A stretch of DNA of 64,000 bases, taken from NCBI GenBank assembly GCA_964487255.1, contig CAZAQV010000017.1, positions 62,001 through 126,000 of the forward strand. Reading direction: 5' to 3'. The DNA is from CAZAQV01 sp964487255. GTDB lineage: Bacteria > Myxococcota_A > Polyangia > Polyangiales > CAZAQV01. The notes under the pieces are model-generated. The model ran no database searches. It was given only the letters and a program-made list of their open reading frames with translations, and was not told the origin of the DNA. The position numbers and the translations under genes are program-made. Positions 33,076-40,464 of this stretch are shown piece after piece. How positions within the stretch are numbered: position 1 is the first letter of the stretch; each line of letters opens with the position of its first letter.

Positions 33076-35415
33076 TTAGCGGCGGCGGCGTGGGCGTGGG
33101 CTGTTTGAACCCGACGGAGGCGTAGGATCCGGACTGGGGGGGGCAACAGGAAAATCGGTTGACGTCGGCGGAGCTACAGTTCTGCTGTTGCGTTGAAGCT
33201 GCGCCACCATTGCCGAAAGTCTCGCGACTTCTGCCTCAAGGCGGCGGTTCTCGCGCTGTGCATCGGAAAGGGATGTCTCGGCGTCCTGACGCGCGCGTTC
33301 GGAGCGTGCCAGCCTGGCCTCAAGCTCTGCATTGGTGTTTTCAAGTGCGCTCGCGCGACTGCGCACAGAGCTGAGCTCTTGGGTCACAGACGCCAAGCTG
33401 GCGCTGGCACGTTGGTAGTCGTTGCGTGCGTCGGTCAACTCTGCTTGTACGCGACTGAGATCTGCCTTGGTGTCGTCCAGTGATCGAATCGTCGATGCGA
33501 GCGAACCGCTGAGACGAGAAACTTCTTTCTTGGTACTTCCGAGTTCGCCGTCTAGCTTGTTGATGCGGGCGCGAGCGCTTCCCAAAGCGGAACGAACGGT
33601 TTGTAGACGACCCTCGGCATACGCGAGTTTGTCGCCGAGCTCCTTTTTTGTCATCTTGCTTTGCTCGTATTCGAGGCGAAGTTTTTCCTCGAGCGCCTGA
33701 CCGCGCTGTTCAGCTTGTCCGAGGTCTTCGCGGACCTCTAGTGCTTCGAGTTCGGCCTGGTCTGCGCGTGCTGCTTCGAACTGCTTTTGTTTATTGAGTA
33801 CGAAGAGCGCTGCTCCCACCGCAGTGGCGACCCCGAGGGTGATCGGGATCACCCATTTGAGTAGTGCCACACGCTTTGCACGCCGCTCTTCCGGTTGGGT
33901 CAAAACTTGAAGTTCCTGCGCGAACTCTTCGGCCGTGGGGCGAACGTCTGGGTCGATGTTGAGCCAACGCTCGAAGTGGCTGTCCAGATAGCGCAGCTCT
34001 TTTCCGACGGGCGGCCCAGGAGGTTCTGCTGCGCGACTCTCGATGAACGTTTCCACCGCGCCAGCCGGGATGTCTTGTTCAGACTCCGGCTCAAGGGCAT
34101 TGCGCAGACAAAGTGCAAGTGAGAAAATATCCGCCTTGTTGCTGATGGTGAAGCCGGAGGCTTTCGACGCGAACTGCGCGGCAACTTCAGGAGCAAAGTA
34201 GTCGGGTGTTCCTGCGACCACCATCTCGGCGTCAGTGGCGGCCACGCCGAGGTCGAGCAACACCGGAAGGATCTCTTCTTCTTGTGCGTCCACACCGTAA
34301 CGCTTGATTCTGGCGAGAAAAATGTTGTCTGGTTTGACGTCCTGGTGACGCAGACTTGACGCGTGCATGGTGGCCAGTGCCCGAGCGAGTGGTTCAAAGA
34401 TCTGGCGTGCTTCTTGGCGTGTCAGCGGCTCGCGGCGAATACGGTCTTCGAGTGACTCGCCCTCGTACCATGGCATGACGAACCAAAGCCGCGACTCATA
34501 CCAACCGTGGTCTTTGAACTGCACGATGGACGGATGGAAAACAGACGCGATCAAGCGAAGCTCTCGCAAGGCGCGGTCCTTGTCGTATTGGCTTAGTGAT
34601 GCGTTGTGCAACAGCTTGAGCGCAACGTGGTGCCCGGGAACGTCGGTATCGCTCGCCAAATAGACTTGCGCAAACGCGCCTACGCCAACCTTCTTCTCGA
34701 TCTTGTAGCGCTCTCCGATGACCGTCCCGGATTCTAGCGTTGTGGAGTCTTCGTCCTCATCGACTTCGACGGGTACCGAATCATCATCTTTTTGTAGCGC
34801 GAACGCCTCCAGAATCGCTCGCGAGAGCGCGTCGTCACCGCCCTCGAAAGCGCCGATTGCTAAGCGCGCTTCATCTTCGGCAGCCTTGAGTCGCTCGCGA
34901 ACGTCGTCCTCTTCGAGGTCGAGCACAAAGGCAAGTTCTTCGATGGAGAGTTCTCGTGCATAGTGAAGGTCGAGAATCTCTCGTCCCTCGGCAGCGATGT
35001 TGCGACGAATGTCGTCGATGGCAGCGACATGTGTTTCAGATGCGCCGAGCGGGGGCTTTCGCCAGGGCAGGCGGGCCAGTTGCTCGGCGCTCTGGGTACG
35101 GTCCTTGTGACCACCGCTGAGGTCACGCGCGAGCTTGTAGAGTCGCGCGCGCACCCCAGGGTGCTTTGCCATTTCTTCGGGGCCTTTGACCGTGGCCATG
35201 GCACGAAGGTCGAGCACGGCTTGGTTGGCAAGTGCGACGTCTCCGAGAGAAATCGCCAAATACTGGCGAAGGCCTTCCGCATAATGCGTCATCGCGCGCC
35301 CGTGCACGACGTCCACCACGGTTTGCGGTCGACCAGACTCCTCGGTCTGCCTGACGATCGACTCGGCTGCGATGCCGAGAATCGTGCGTTTTTCCGGTGG
35401 AACGTTCATGGCCAT
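33076..35415 (-). CDS. Ser/Thr protein kinase with sigma-factor-like N-terminus and C-terminal coiled coil
   Basis: The first ~210 residues look like ECF sigma regions: a helical part (AMTHYAEGLRQYLAISLGDVALANQAVLDLR) and a region-4-like HTH (EGREILDLHYARELSIEELAFVLDLEEDDVRERL, given in two overlapping pieces of under 20: EGREILDLHYARELS and IEELAFVLDLEEDDV). An acidic linker leads to a Hanks-type kinase domain with VGVGAFAQVYLA, VALKLL, RHQDVKPDNIFL and DLG in place of DFG. A transmembrane helix follows (WVIPITLGVATAVGAALFVL), then about 200 residues of coiled coil, ending in a Pro-rich basic tail. HRD is HQD here, but the catalytic Asp, Lys and Asn are kept, so it is probably active. ATG 35415 or 35409 is the start. 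Confidence 0.8.
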   Translation of the reverse strand: MAMNVPPEKRTILGIAAESIVRQTEESGRPQTVVDVVHGRAMTHYAEGLRQYLAISLGDVALANQAVLDLRAMATVKGPEEMAKHPGVRARLYKLARDLSGGHKDRTQSAEQLARLPWRKPPLGASETHVAAIDDIRRNIAAEGREILDLHYARELSIEELAFVLDLEEDDVRERLKAAEDEARLAIGAFEGGDDALSRAILEAFALQKDDDSVPVEVDEDEDSTTLESGTVIGERYKIEKKVGVGAFAQVYLASDTDVPGHHVALKLLHNASLSQYDKDRALRELRLIASVFHPSIVQFKDHGWYESRLWFVMPWYEGESLEDRIRREPLTRQEARQIFEPLARALATMHASSLRHQDVKPDNIFLARIKRYGVDAQEEEILPVLLDLGVAATDAEMVVAGTPDYFAPEVAAQFASKASGFTISNKADIFSLALCLRNALEPESEQDIPAGAVETFIESRAAEPPGPPVGKELRYLDSHFERWLNIDPDVRPTAEEFAQELQVLTQPEERRAKRVALLKWVIPITLGVATAVGAALFVLNKQKQFEAARADQAELEALEVREDLGQAEQRGQALEEKLRLEYEQSKMTKKELGDKLAYAEGRLQTVRSALGSARARINKLDGELGSTKKEVSRLSGSLASTIRSLDDTKADLSRVQAELTDARNDYQRASASLASVTQELSSVRSRASALENTNAELEARLARSERARQDAETSLSDAQRENRRLEAEVARLSAMVAQLQRNSRTVAPPTSTDFPVAPPSPDPTPPSGSNSPRPRRRR

Positions 35416-35542
35416 GGGCGTGTTGCGGGGTAGGGGGCGAGGGGGAAGTGGTCTTGCGGCTTGTCCCATAATCTATCAGACGTTCGACAGACCGGGATCG
35501 ATTCATCCATTGTCCCCTCGGACCCGAAATCAGCCAACAAAT

Positions 35543-35745
35543 CTACACCCGTAGAACGCTCGGGCGCACCTGCAAGAGATAGATGGCCAGCGCGACGAGG
35601 ACCAGCGCTCCGCAGCAAAGGGCGCAGGCAAAAGGCCCGAGCCATACGCATCGTACGCCAACCAAAACGGCGGAACGTAGCTCAACAAGATCAGCGCAAA
35701 GATCGCCAAGATGATGACAAGTTCCCCTACACCGACACCCATCAT
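35543..35745 (-). pseudogene. Two-TM small membrane protein gene with apparent frameshift
   Basis: From ATG 35743-35745 the frame reads MGVGVGELVIILAIFALILL then PPFWLAYDAYG, a first membrane span. It then loses hydrophobicity and ends at 35530. From about 35642 a different minus-strand frame reads LGPFACALCCGALVLVALAI then YLLQVRP, an obvious second span ending at TAG 35543-35545. Together they make a ~68-residue two-TM protein of common type. A one-base indel or sequencing error, or less likely programmed shifting, explains the break. The start overlaps the stop of the upstream gene as ATGA. Confidence 0.55.
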
Positions 35746-36455
35746 GACGTCTTCACATTGTTGAGCGTCTCGCGCAACGCTTCAATCGTGCTCTCATCGA
35801 CGAGCGACTCAAGAGACTCTTCGGTTTGGCGCAGCGCCGCGGGGTCATCCGCAAGCGCTGTGATTGCCCGCCCGCGCACTTCGACGCTTGCCTTCGGACT
35901 CGTCGCTACCCGCACTAGCATCTGCCGTCTACTCGCTCGATAATGATTCGCGCTCGCTGTTTGTGCGATATCGTTATTCCCCGTCGCTATCGCTGGTCGC
36001 TCAGCGTACTCCTTGTAAGCATTTGTGATCCGCTCCGCGATGCGTAGCTTTTTCGGAGGTTTCGCCACGGTAAATGAACGCCCATCCCGACATTGTATGA
36101 ACAACGATCCAGAGGTGATTTCCACGCTTTCAAAGTTCGACCAGGAAACGAAGACTCCGTTAAGAACAAACCCATCCGCTCCCAATTTCAGAGAGGCGTC
36201 ACGGTCTAGATCGTCAGAGGTACGGTTGATCCAGCGAAGAAAGAGGTTAAAGCCTACGCCCGCGATTAGGACACCGACAATCTCGTTGAAGAAGGCGTTG
36301 TCAAACCATCGAACTGCGGGTTGGGGGAGACTTGCAAAGAGCGCCGCAATCCCGAGAGATACGAAGACAGCAGCAACACTCAACCCAACTTTGTGCTCTT
36401 CACGCCATCGTGTCCGAACTTGTCGCCATTTGAGCTCTCTGTGCTTGTTGTGCAA
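35742..36455 (-). CDS. Membrane protein with PH-like segment, unknown function
   Basis: 237 residues. Basic N-terminus, two hydrophobic spans (VGLSVAAVFVSLGIAALFA and FNEIVGVLIAGVGFNLFL), then a beta-rich part (DGFVLNGVFVSWSNFESVEI...SLFIQCRDG) that resembles bacterial PH-like modules of membrane proteins, and a helical C-terminal region. The start is TTG 36453-36455, supported by AGGAG about ten bases upstream. It overlaps the following small two-TM gene by four bases. No specific family recognised. Confidence 0.65.
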   Translation of the reverse strand: MHNKHRELKWRQVRTRWREEHKVGLSVAAVFVSLGIAALFASLPQPAVRWFDNAFFNEIVGVLIAGVGFNLFLRWINRTSDDLDRDASLKLGADGFVLNGVFVSWSNFESVEITSGSLFIQCRDGRSFTVAKPPKKLRIAERITNAYKEYAERPAIATGNNDIAQTASANHYRASRRQMLVRVATSPKASVEVRGRAITALADDPAALRQTEESLESLVDESTIEALRETLNNVKTS

Positions 36456-36542
36456 CTACCTGGTTCTCCTGTACACTCCGTTCTTCTAACACGCATCGCG
36501 ACTGCCCCGCATTCCGCAACGTAGTTGGAATAAAAACGATGC

Positions 36543-37973
36543 CTAGGTCCAGCCGAAGAGGGGGCAGAGCAGGCGTAGGCCGACGACGATAACGACGACG
36601 CAAAAGAGGTTGAGCCCGAAGCCCGCCCCGATCATGTCGGGCATGGTGACGCGACCGCTACCGTAAACGACGGCATTGGGACCGGTTGCGATTGGGAGCA
36701 TGAAGGCGCAACTTGCGGCGAGGCCGACGGCTAGCACGGGTGGGATGGGGGAGACACCAAGCTCGGCTGCGATCGCGATCACCAAGGGCGAAAGCATGTT
36801 GGATGTGGCCGTGTTGGAACACGTCTCGGTGAAGAAAATCGTGAAAAGGGCAACCAACCCGGTTAGAACCCACAAGTCCGTCACGCCCGTCAGCTCGACG
36901 AACTTCTTGCTCAACACCTCAGCGAGTCCAGTATCGAACATTTGTTTTCCAAGCGAGATGCCGCCGCCGAAGAGCATGATGATGCCCCAATCGATCTTCG
37001 TCGCCTCAGGCCAGTCGAGAACACGCTCGCCTTTATCGTCACGGAAGAGAAACAAGAGCGTGGCGGCAACCATGGCCACTGCACCGCTGTGCAAGTGCTT
37101 CGACAGCGCGTCGGCGCCCGGCAAGTCGAGGAGCTTGAACAAGCCTGGCGTCATCCAGCCGATGATGGCGGTCGCGAATGCGACGGCGGTGATGAACTCG
37201 CCTTTGGTCCAGGGCCTCGGGTCACGGCTGACCGTGATCGCCGGAACATTCTTCAGTGGATACAAGCGGTTCATCCACAGCAGGGTGCCAACAAGCATTA
37301 CGGCGACCAAAGGGATGGAAATGGCAACCCAGTCAAAGAACGCAATGCGCACGCCCGCCTCACGGAGGAAGTTCATCGCGATGAGATTGGGGGGACTGCC
37401 GACGGGTGTCCCCAGGCCGCCGATACTGCACGTATAGGCGACGCACAAGAGGCCACCCACGACCGGCTTGTCATCAACTGCGTCACCTTTCGCGCTGTCG
37501 AACAGCCCCATGAGAATCGGCGTGAGAATCGCGGCGGTCGCGGTGTTGCTGATCCACATGGAGAGTAGCGCACCTGCAACGACGAACGCCGCGCGCACGC
37601 GTCCCGCAGAGCCTTGCACCATCCGCGCAGAGACGATGTTTAGCGCGATGCGCCGGTCGAGGCCGTGGCGCGTCATGGCTCGGGCGATCATGAACCCACC
37701 CACGAACACAAAGAGTAGCGGCGCCGCATAAGGCGCAAATGCAGACTTTGCATCGGTGACTCCAGCCATGGTCATCGCTGGGCCAATCAAGAGTGCCGTC
37801 GCGGCCAAGGGCAGGGTTTCACAGACCCAGAGCACGATCGTCGTCACGAAAATTGCGAGCAGCCGCTGTTGCGCTGGCTCCAGCTCAAGCGGTACGAACC
37901 AGAGTGTCACCCCAACAGCCGGAGCAAGCCAGAGCCCGATGCGTGCGCGCGTGTCAGCCCGGGAATCGCCCAT
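36543..37973 (-). CDS. DASS-family Na+/dicarboxylate symporter
   Basis: About 476 residues with roughly a dozen hydrophobic segments. Both SNT motifs that bind Na+ and substrate carboxylates are present, as WISNTATAAILTP and TCSNTATSNML, along with IGGLGTPVGSPPNLIAM. This marks the divalent anion:Na+ symporter (DASS/SLC13) family, importing succinate, malate or similar acids, or sulfate. ATG 37971-37973 was chosen; the longer frame adds an Arg-rich leader. It begins five bases after the stop of the lipoprotein gene, so the two form an operon. Confidence 0.88.
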   Translation of the reverse strand: MGDSRADTRARIGLWLAPAVGVTLWFVPLELEPAQQRLLAIFVTTIVLWVCETLPLAATALLIGPAMTMAGVTDAKSAFAPYAAPLLFVFVGGFMIARAMTRHGLDRRIALNIVSARMVQGSAGRVRAAFVVAGALLSMWISNTATAAILTPILMGLFDSAKGDAVDDKPVVGGLLCVAYTCSIGGLGTPVGSPPNLIAMNFLREAGVRIAFFDWVAISIPLVAVMLVGTLLWMNRLYPLKNVPAITVSRDPRPWTKGEFITAVAFATAIIGWMTPGLFKLLDLPGADALSKHLHSGAVAMVAATLLFLFRDDKGERVLDWPEATKIDWGIIMLFGGGISLGKQMFDTGLAEVLSKKFVELTGVTDLWVLTGLVALFTIFFTETCSNTATSNMLSPLVIAIAAELGVSPIPPVLAVGLAASCAFMLPIATGPNAVVYGSGRVTMPDMIGAGFGLNLFCVVVIVVGLRLLCPLFGWT

Positions 37974-37978
37974 CTTGG

Positions 37979-38494
37979 TTACGGAGTCTGTTCCGTTGAA
38001 CCGTCCTCGGGCGTCTCGCTCCACTCGTCGCTGGGTTCTGCTTCGGCAGGCGTAGTGGGAGCAGCAGGTGGAGCGGGCGCGGGGACCACTGCGGCGACGC
38101 CGCATACATACGTGACCTGTAGCTCGTACTCATCGCTCTCGACAGAGACCGATTGGTGACGCGTGTTGGCCTTGGTTCGATCGTGGCCCACCGCAGCGTG
38201 ATGATTGCCGACGACGCCGCCGCGGGAATCGACCTGGGTCTGCTCTTGGCCGCTGTGCGTTGTTCGTGTCCCGATCACAACGCGCTCTTCGTGAAGCACG
38301 GTGTACGGCTGGGGCTTGCAATGAAGTTGCATCATTTCTTGTGCGTCGGCGCTTGCATCGTCGTAGTCGCCCGTCAGCGCGAGTGTTCCGCCCTGTGGCG
38401 TGCGTTCGACAACCGCAACTTCGGCACTGGAGATGCACGCGAGCACGAAAAACAAGTTTAGGACGACCCCCGTGACCAGCATGTACCGATTCAT
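37979..38494 (-). CDS. Lipoprotein upstream of DASS transporter
   Basis: 171 residues. The N-terminal signal (LVTGVVLNLFFVLACISS) contains an LAC lipobox, followed by a polar region with a short His-rich stretch and two Cys residues that could pair, and a Pro/Glu-rich acidic tail (PAPAPPAAPTTPAEAEPSDE). No enzyme motif is visible. It could be an accessory of the transporter encoded next to it, which is only an inference from spacing. Confidence 0.6.
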   Translation of the reverse strand: MNRYMLVTGVVLNLFFVLACISSAEVAVVERTPQGGTLALTGDYDDASADAQEMMQLHCKPQPYTVLHEERVVIGTRTTHSGQEQTQVDSRGGVVGNHHAAVGHDRTKANTRHQSVSVESDEYELQVTYVCGVAAVVPAPAPPAAPTTPAEAEPSDEWSETPEDGSTEQTP

Positions 38495-38778
38495 GCGGCA
38501 CGCCTAGCGCGGATTTCCTGAGCGCTCAAGCCTTGCCTGCGGCGCAATGGAGGCCTCATCGAAGTGCGGTGGCTTGCGACGGTCATCGGAATGTCCAGTG
38601 CCGGTTGTGTCAACTTTCGTCGGTGAGAAGGGGTCTCGAGGTTACGACAGGGCCGTGAGATGGGGCACACAGAACCCAGCAATCGTGCCTTGCATCTCGT
38701 TATTACAGGGAAAAGTTGTCGGCCCAAGCTTTGCACAGTCAAGACACTGTGACTACACGATATTCCGCCCAAGCAGGG
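38495..38778. other. Divergent intergenic region upstream of GH19 gene
   Basis: 284 bases between the divergent lipoprotein and GH19 genes. Apart from the dyad at 38734-38751 I see no RNA gene, repeat or strong promoter boxes. The frame of the GH19 gene remains open back to TTG 38716, but that would place the dyad inside coding sequence. Confidence 0.5.
38734..38751. promoter_or_regulatory. Dyad CACAGT-N6-ACTGTG upstream of GH19 gene
   Basis: CACAGT CAAGAC ACTGTG has the same half-sites and the same 6-base spacer as the site at 16677-16694, with flanking G and A also shared (GCACAGT-N6-ACTGTGA). The spacer differs, which is the pattern of a protein-binding dyad or of a conserved RNA stem. 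It ends 27 bases before the GH19 ATG. Confidence 0.55.
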
Positions 38779-40464
38779 ATGAGCAGTGTTCAATCGATGT
38801 TGATCGTCTCGACCGTGGTGGTTGGAAGCGTGGGAACATTCAGCTCCCTGGGAACCTCGTTTGACGGGGCGATTGCGGGCAAGAGTCACGGCACTTCGAC
38901 GGCGCTTCCAGGTTCTGGTGCGGCGCTTGGCGGCCGCAGCTATGCCGGAGTCGATAGCACCTCATCGACGGGAGATTCTGATCTGCAGCTCGTGAACGCC
39001 TCTGGCAGTGACGCAAGACTGTCTGGTAGTGACGCACGTTTGTCTGGTAGTGACGCACGTTCGTCTGGCAGTGACGCAAGACTGTCTGGTAGTGACGCAC
39101 GTTCGTCTGGCAGTGGCGCTAGCTCACGCGCTGAGTCAGTGACGGACTCTTCGATCAGCGATCCGCTCACGAGCTTCCTTTCGGGCGCACAGGCTCTGAT
39201 CGATCCAAGTGAAGGGTTTTCACTCGTCCCGAGTTTGGCGGCTTCTACCAATCGTGCCGCTACGTCGGAGGTTGAAGGGGAGGTCTTAGGTCCTTCGAAG
39301 AAGCGGACCGAAAGTCCAGATGCAGGGGTAGCCCAAAGTCTGGGCAAGCTCAGCGATAGGGAGTTGGCGGAACGTCGTGGAAAGTTATATCTGCAGATGG
39401 AAAGCCAGCTGAAGAAGTTCGCGCGGCTTTACGACGATGAAGATCTGGACCCGCGGTCGCGAAAACTTCAGCTCATCGAGCTTCAAGACGCGCTAAGCGC
39501 GCTTCAACAGCGTGATCAGCAGCTAGAGGAGGAGCAGTCGCAACGCGATAGCTTCGGATCCGATGTCTCCATCGTCACGGTGTTGGGCGTTTACTTCTCC
39601 GAGTATTTGAACACCAAGGACAGTTCCAGCCTTCATGACCGGCGTTTTGCAGATCGAGCGCGGCTTTCGCGTCTTCGGCGTGAACGTGAAAGGCTCGTCA
39701 ATGACATCACAGCGCTCAAAGAGAGCGGAGCATCGCTCGAAAGATACCGTGAGCTACAATCGCAGTTGAGCGCGCTGGACGCGAAAATCAAGAACGTTCT
39801 AGAGCGCGATGCGCGAAGGTTCGAAAGCCAACTTGAGTTCGGCGTTGAGGTGATTCTTCCCAAGCTCAAGTTGAAGCTTAAGTCGGTTGGACCGGAGGTC
39901 GCAAATGAGGAGGCGGTGCGAACGTACCTCAAAAAGCCCGTGAGTGTGACGGCGGATGACTTGGTCGCCGTTATGCCCAATCTGCCGCTTTCGAAGGCGA
40001 GGGAGTATGAGCCTCTGCTCAACGAGGCGATGGAGGAGTTCGAGATCAATACGCCCGCCCGTCAGGCGGCGTTCGTCGCGCAGCTTGCGCAGGAGAGTAT
40101 CGGGCTGACAGCATTTGAAGAGCATGCGAGCGGCGCGGCTTACGAATGGCGCACTATTCTGGGAAATGTACATGCTGGCGATGGCGTACGATACAAAGGT
40201 CGCGGACCGATTCAGCTGACTGGTCGCGGGAACTATCGAAGCGCGGGCGCTGCGTTGGGGCTCGACCTCGAAGGCAACCCGACGCAAGCCTCCGAGCCAG
40301 AGGTAGGTTTTCGTATCGCCGCTTGGTATTGGAAGGTGCGGGGTCTCAACGAGCACGCGGACATGGGTGACTTCGAGGCGATCACCTATCGCATCAACGG
40401 TGGTTATAACGGCGCCGAAGAGCGCCGAATCTATTGGGCGCGCGCCAAGACCGTCATCAACTAG
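38779..40464 (+). CDS. GH19-type chitinase/endolysin with repeat linker
   Basis: The C-terminal ~145 residues are a glycoside hydrolase 19 (COG3179-like) domain: AFVAQLAQESIGLTAFEE with the catalytic Glu region, AGDGVRYKGRGPIQLTGRGN, and AAWYWKVRGLN. Such domains cleave chitin or, in phage-like lysins, peptidoglycan. The N-terminus has one hydrophobic segment (VQSMLIVSTVVVGSVGTF) without a cleavage site, then a low-complexity linker with SGSDAR heptads, then a long charged helical region (about residues 180-380). The start ATG 38779 has AGCAGGG just upstream. Its layout parallels the calpain-like protein at 16711. The stop shares a CTAG with the convergent cytochrome gene. Confidence 0.8.
   Translation: MSSVQSMLIVSTVVVGSVGTFSSLGTSFDGAIAGKSHGTSTALPGSGAALGGRSYAGVDSTSSTGDSDLQLVNASGSDARLSGSDARLSGSDARSSGSDARLSGSDARSSGSGASSRAESVTDSSISDPLTSFLSGAQALIDPSEGFSLVPSLAASTNRAATSEVEGEVLGPSKKRTESPDAGVAQSLGKLSDRELAERRGKLYLQMESQLKKFARLYDDEDLDPRSRKLQLIELQDALSALQQRDQQLEEEQSQRDSFGSDVSIVTVLGVYFSEYLNTKDSSSLHDRRFADRARLSRLRRERERLVNDITALKESGASLERYRELQSQLSALDAKIKNVLERDARRFESQLEFGVEVILPKLKLKLKSVGPEVANEEAVRTYLKKPVSVTADDLVAVMPNLPLSKAREYEPLLNEAMEEFEINTPARQAAFVAQLAQESIGLTAFEEHASGAAYEWRTILGNVHAGDGVRYKGRGPIQLTGRGNYRSAGAALGLDLEGNPTQASEPEVGFRIAAWYWKVRGLNEHADMGDFEAITYRINGGYNGAEERRIYWARAKTVIN
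39001..39126 (+). repeat. Six 21-bp repeats (SGSDAR-L/S) in GH19 linker
   Basis: Five full 21-bp units of the form TCTGG(C/T)AGTGACGCA followed by 6 variable bases, then a sixth degenerate unit, encode SGSDARL or SGSDARS heptads. Two unit subtypes alternate (ending AGACTG or CGTT(T/C)G), consistent with duplication of a pair of units. Confidence 0.9.

Noticed and set aside
39001..39126. Possible CRISPR array from regular 21-bp repeats
   Set aside because: There are no spacers, the units are contiguous and in frame, and they encode SGSDAR heptads in the GH19 protein.
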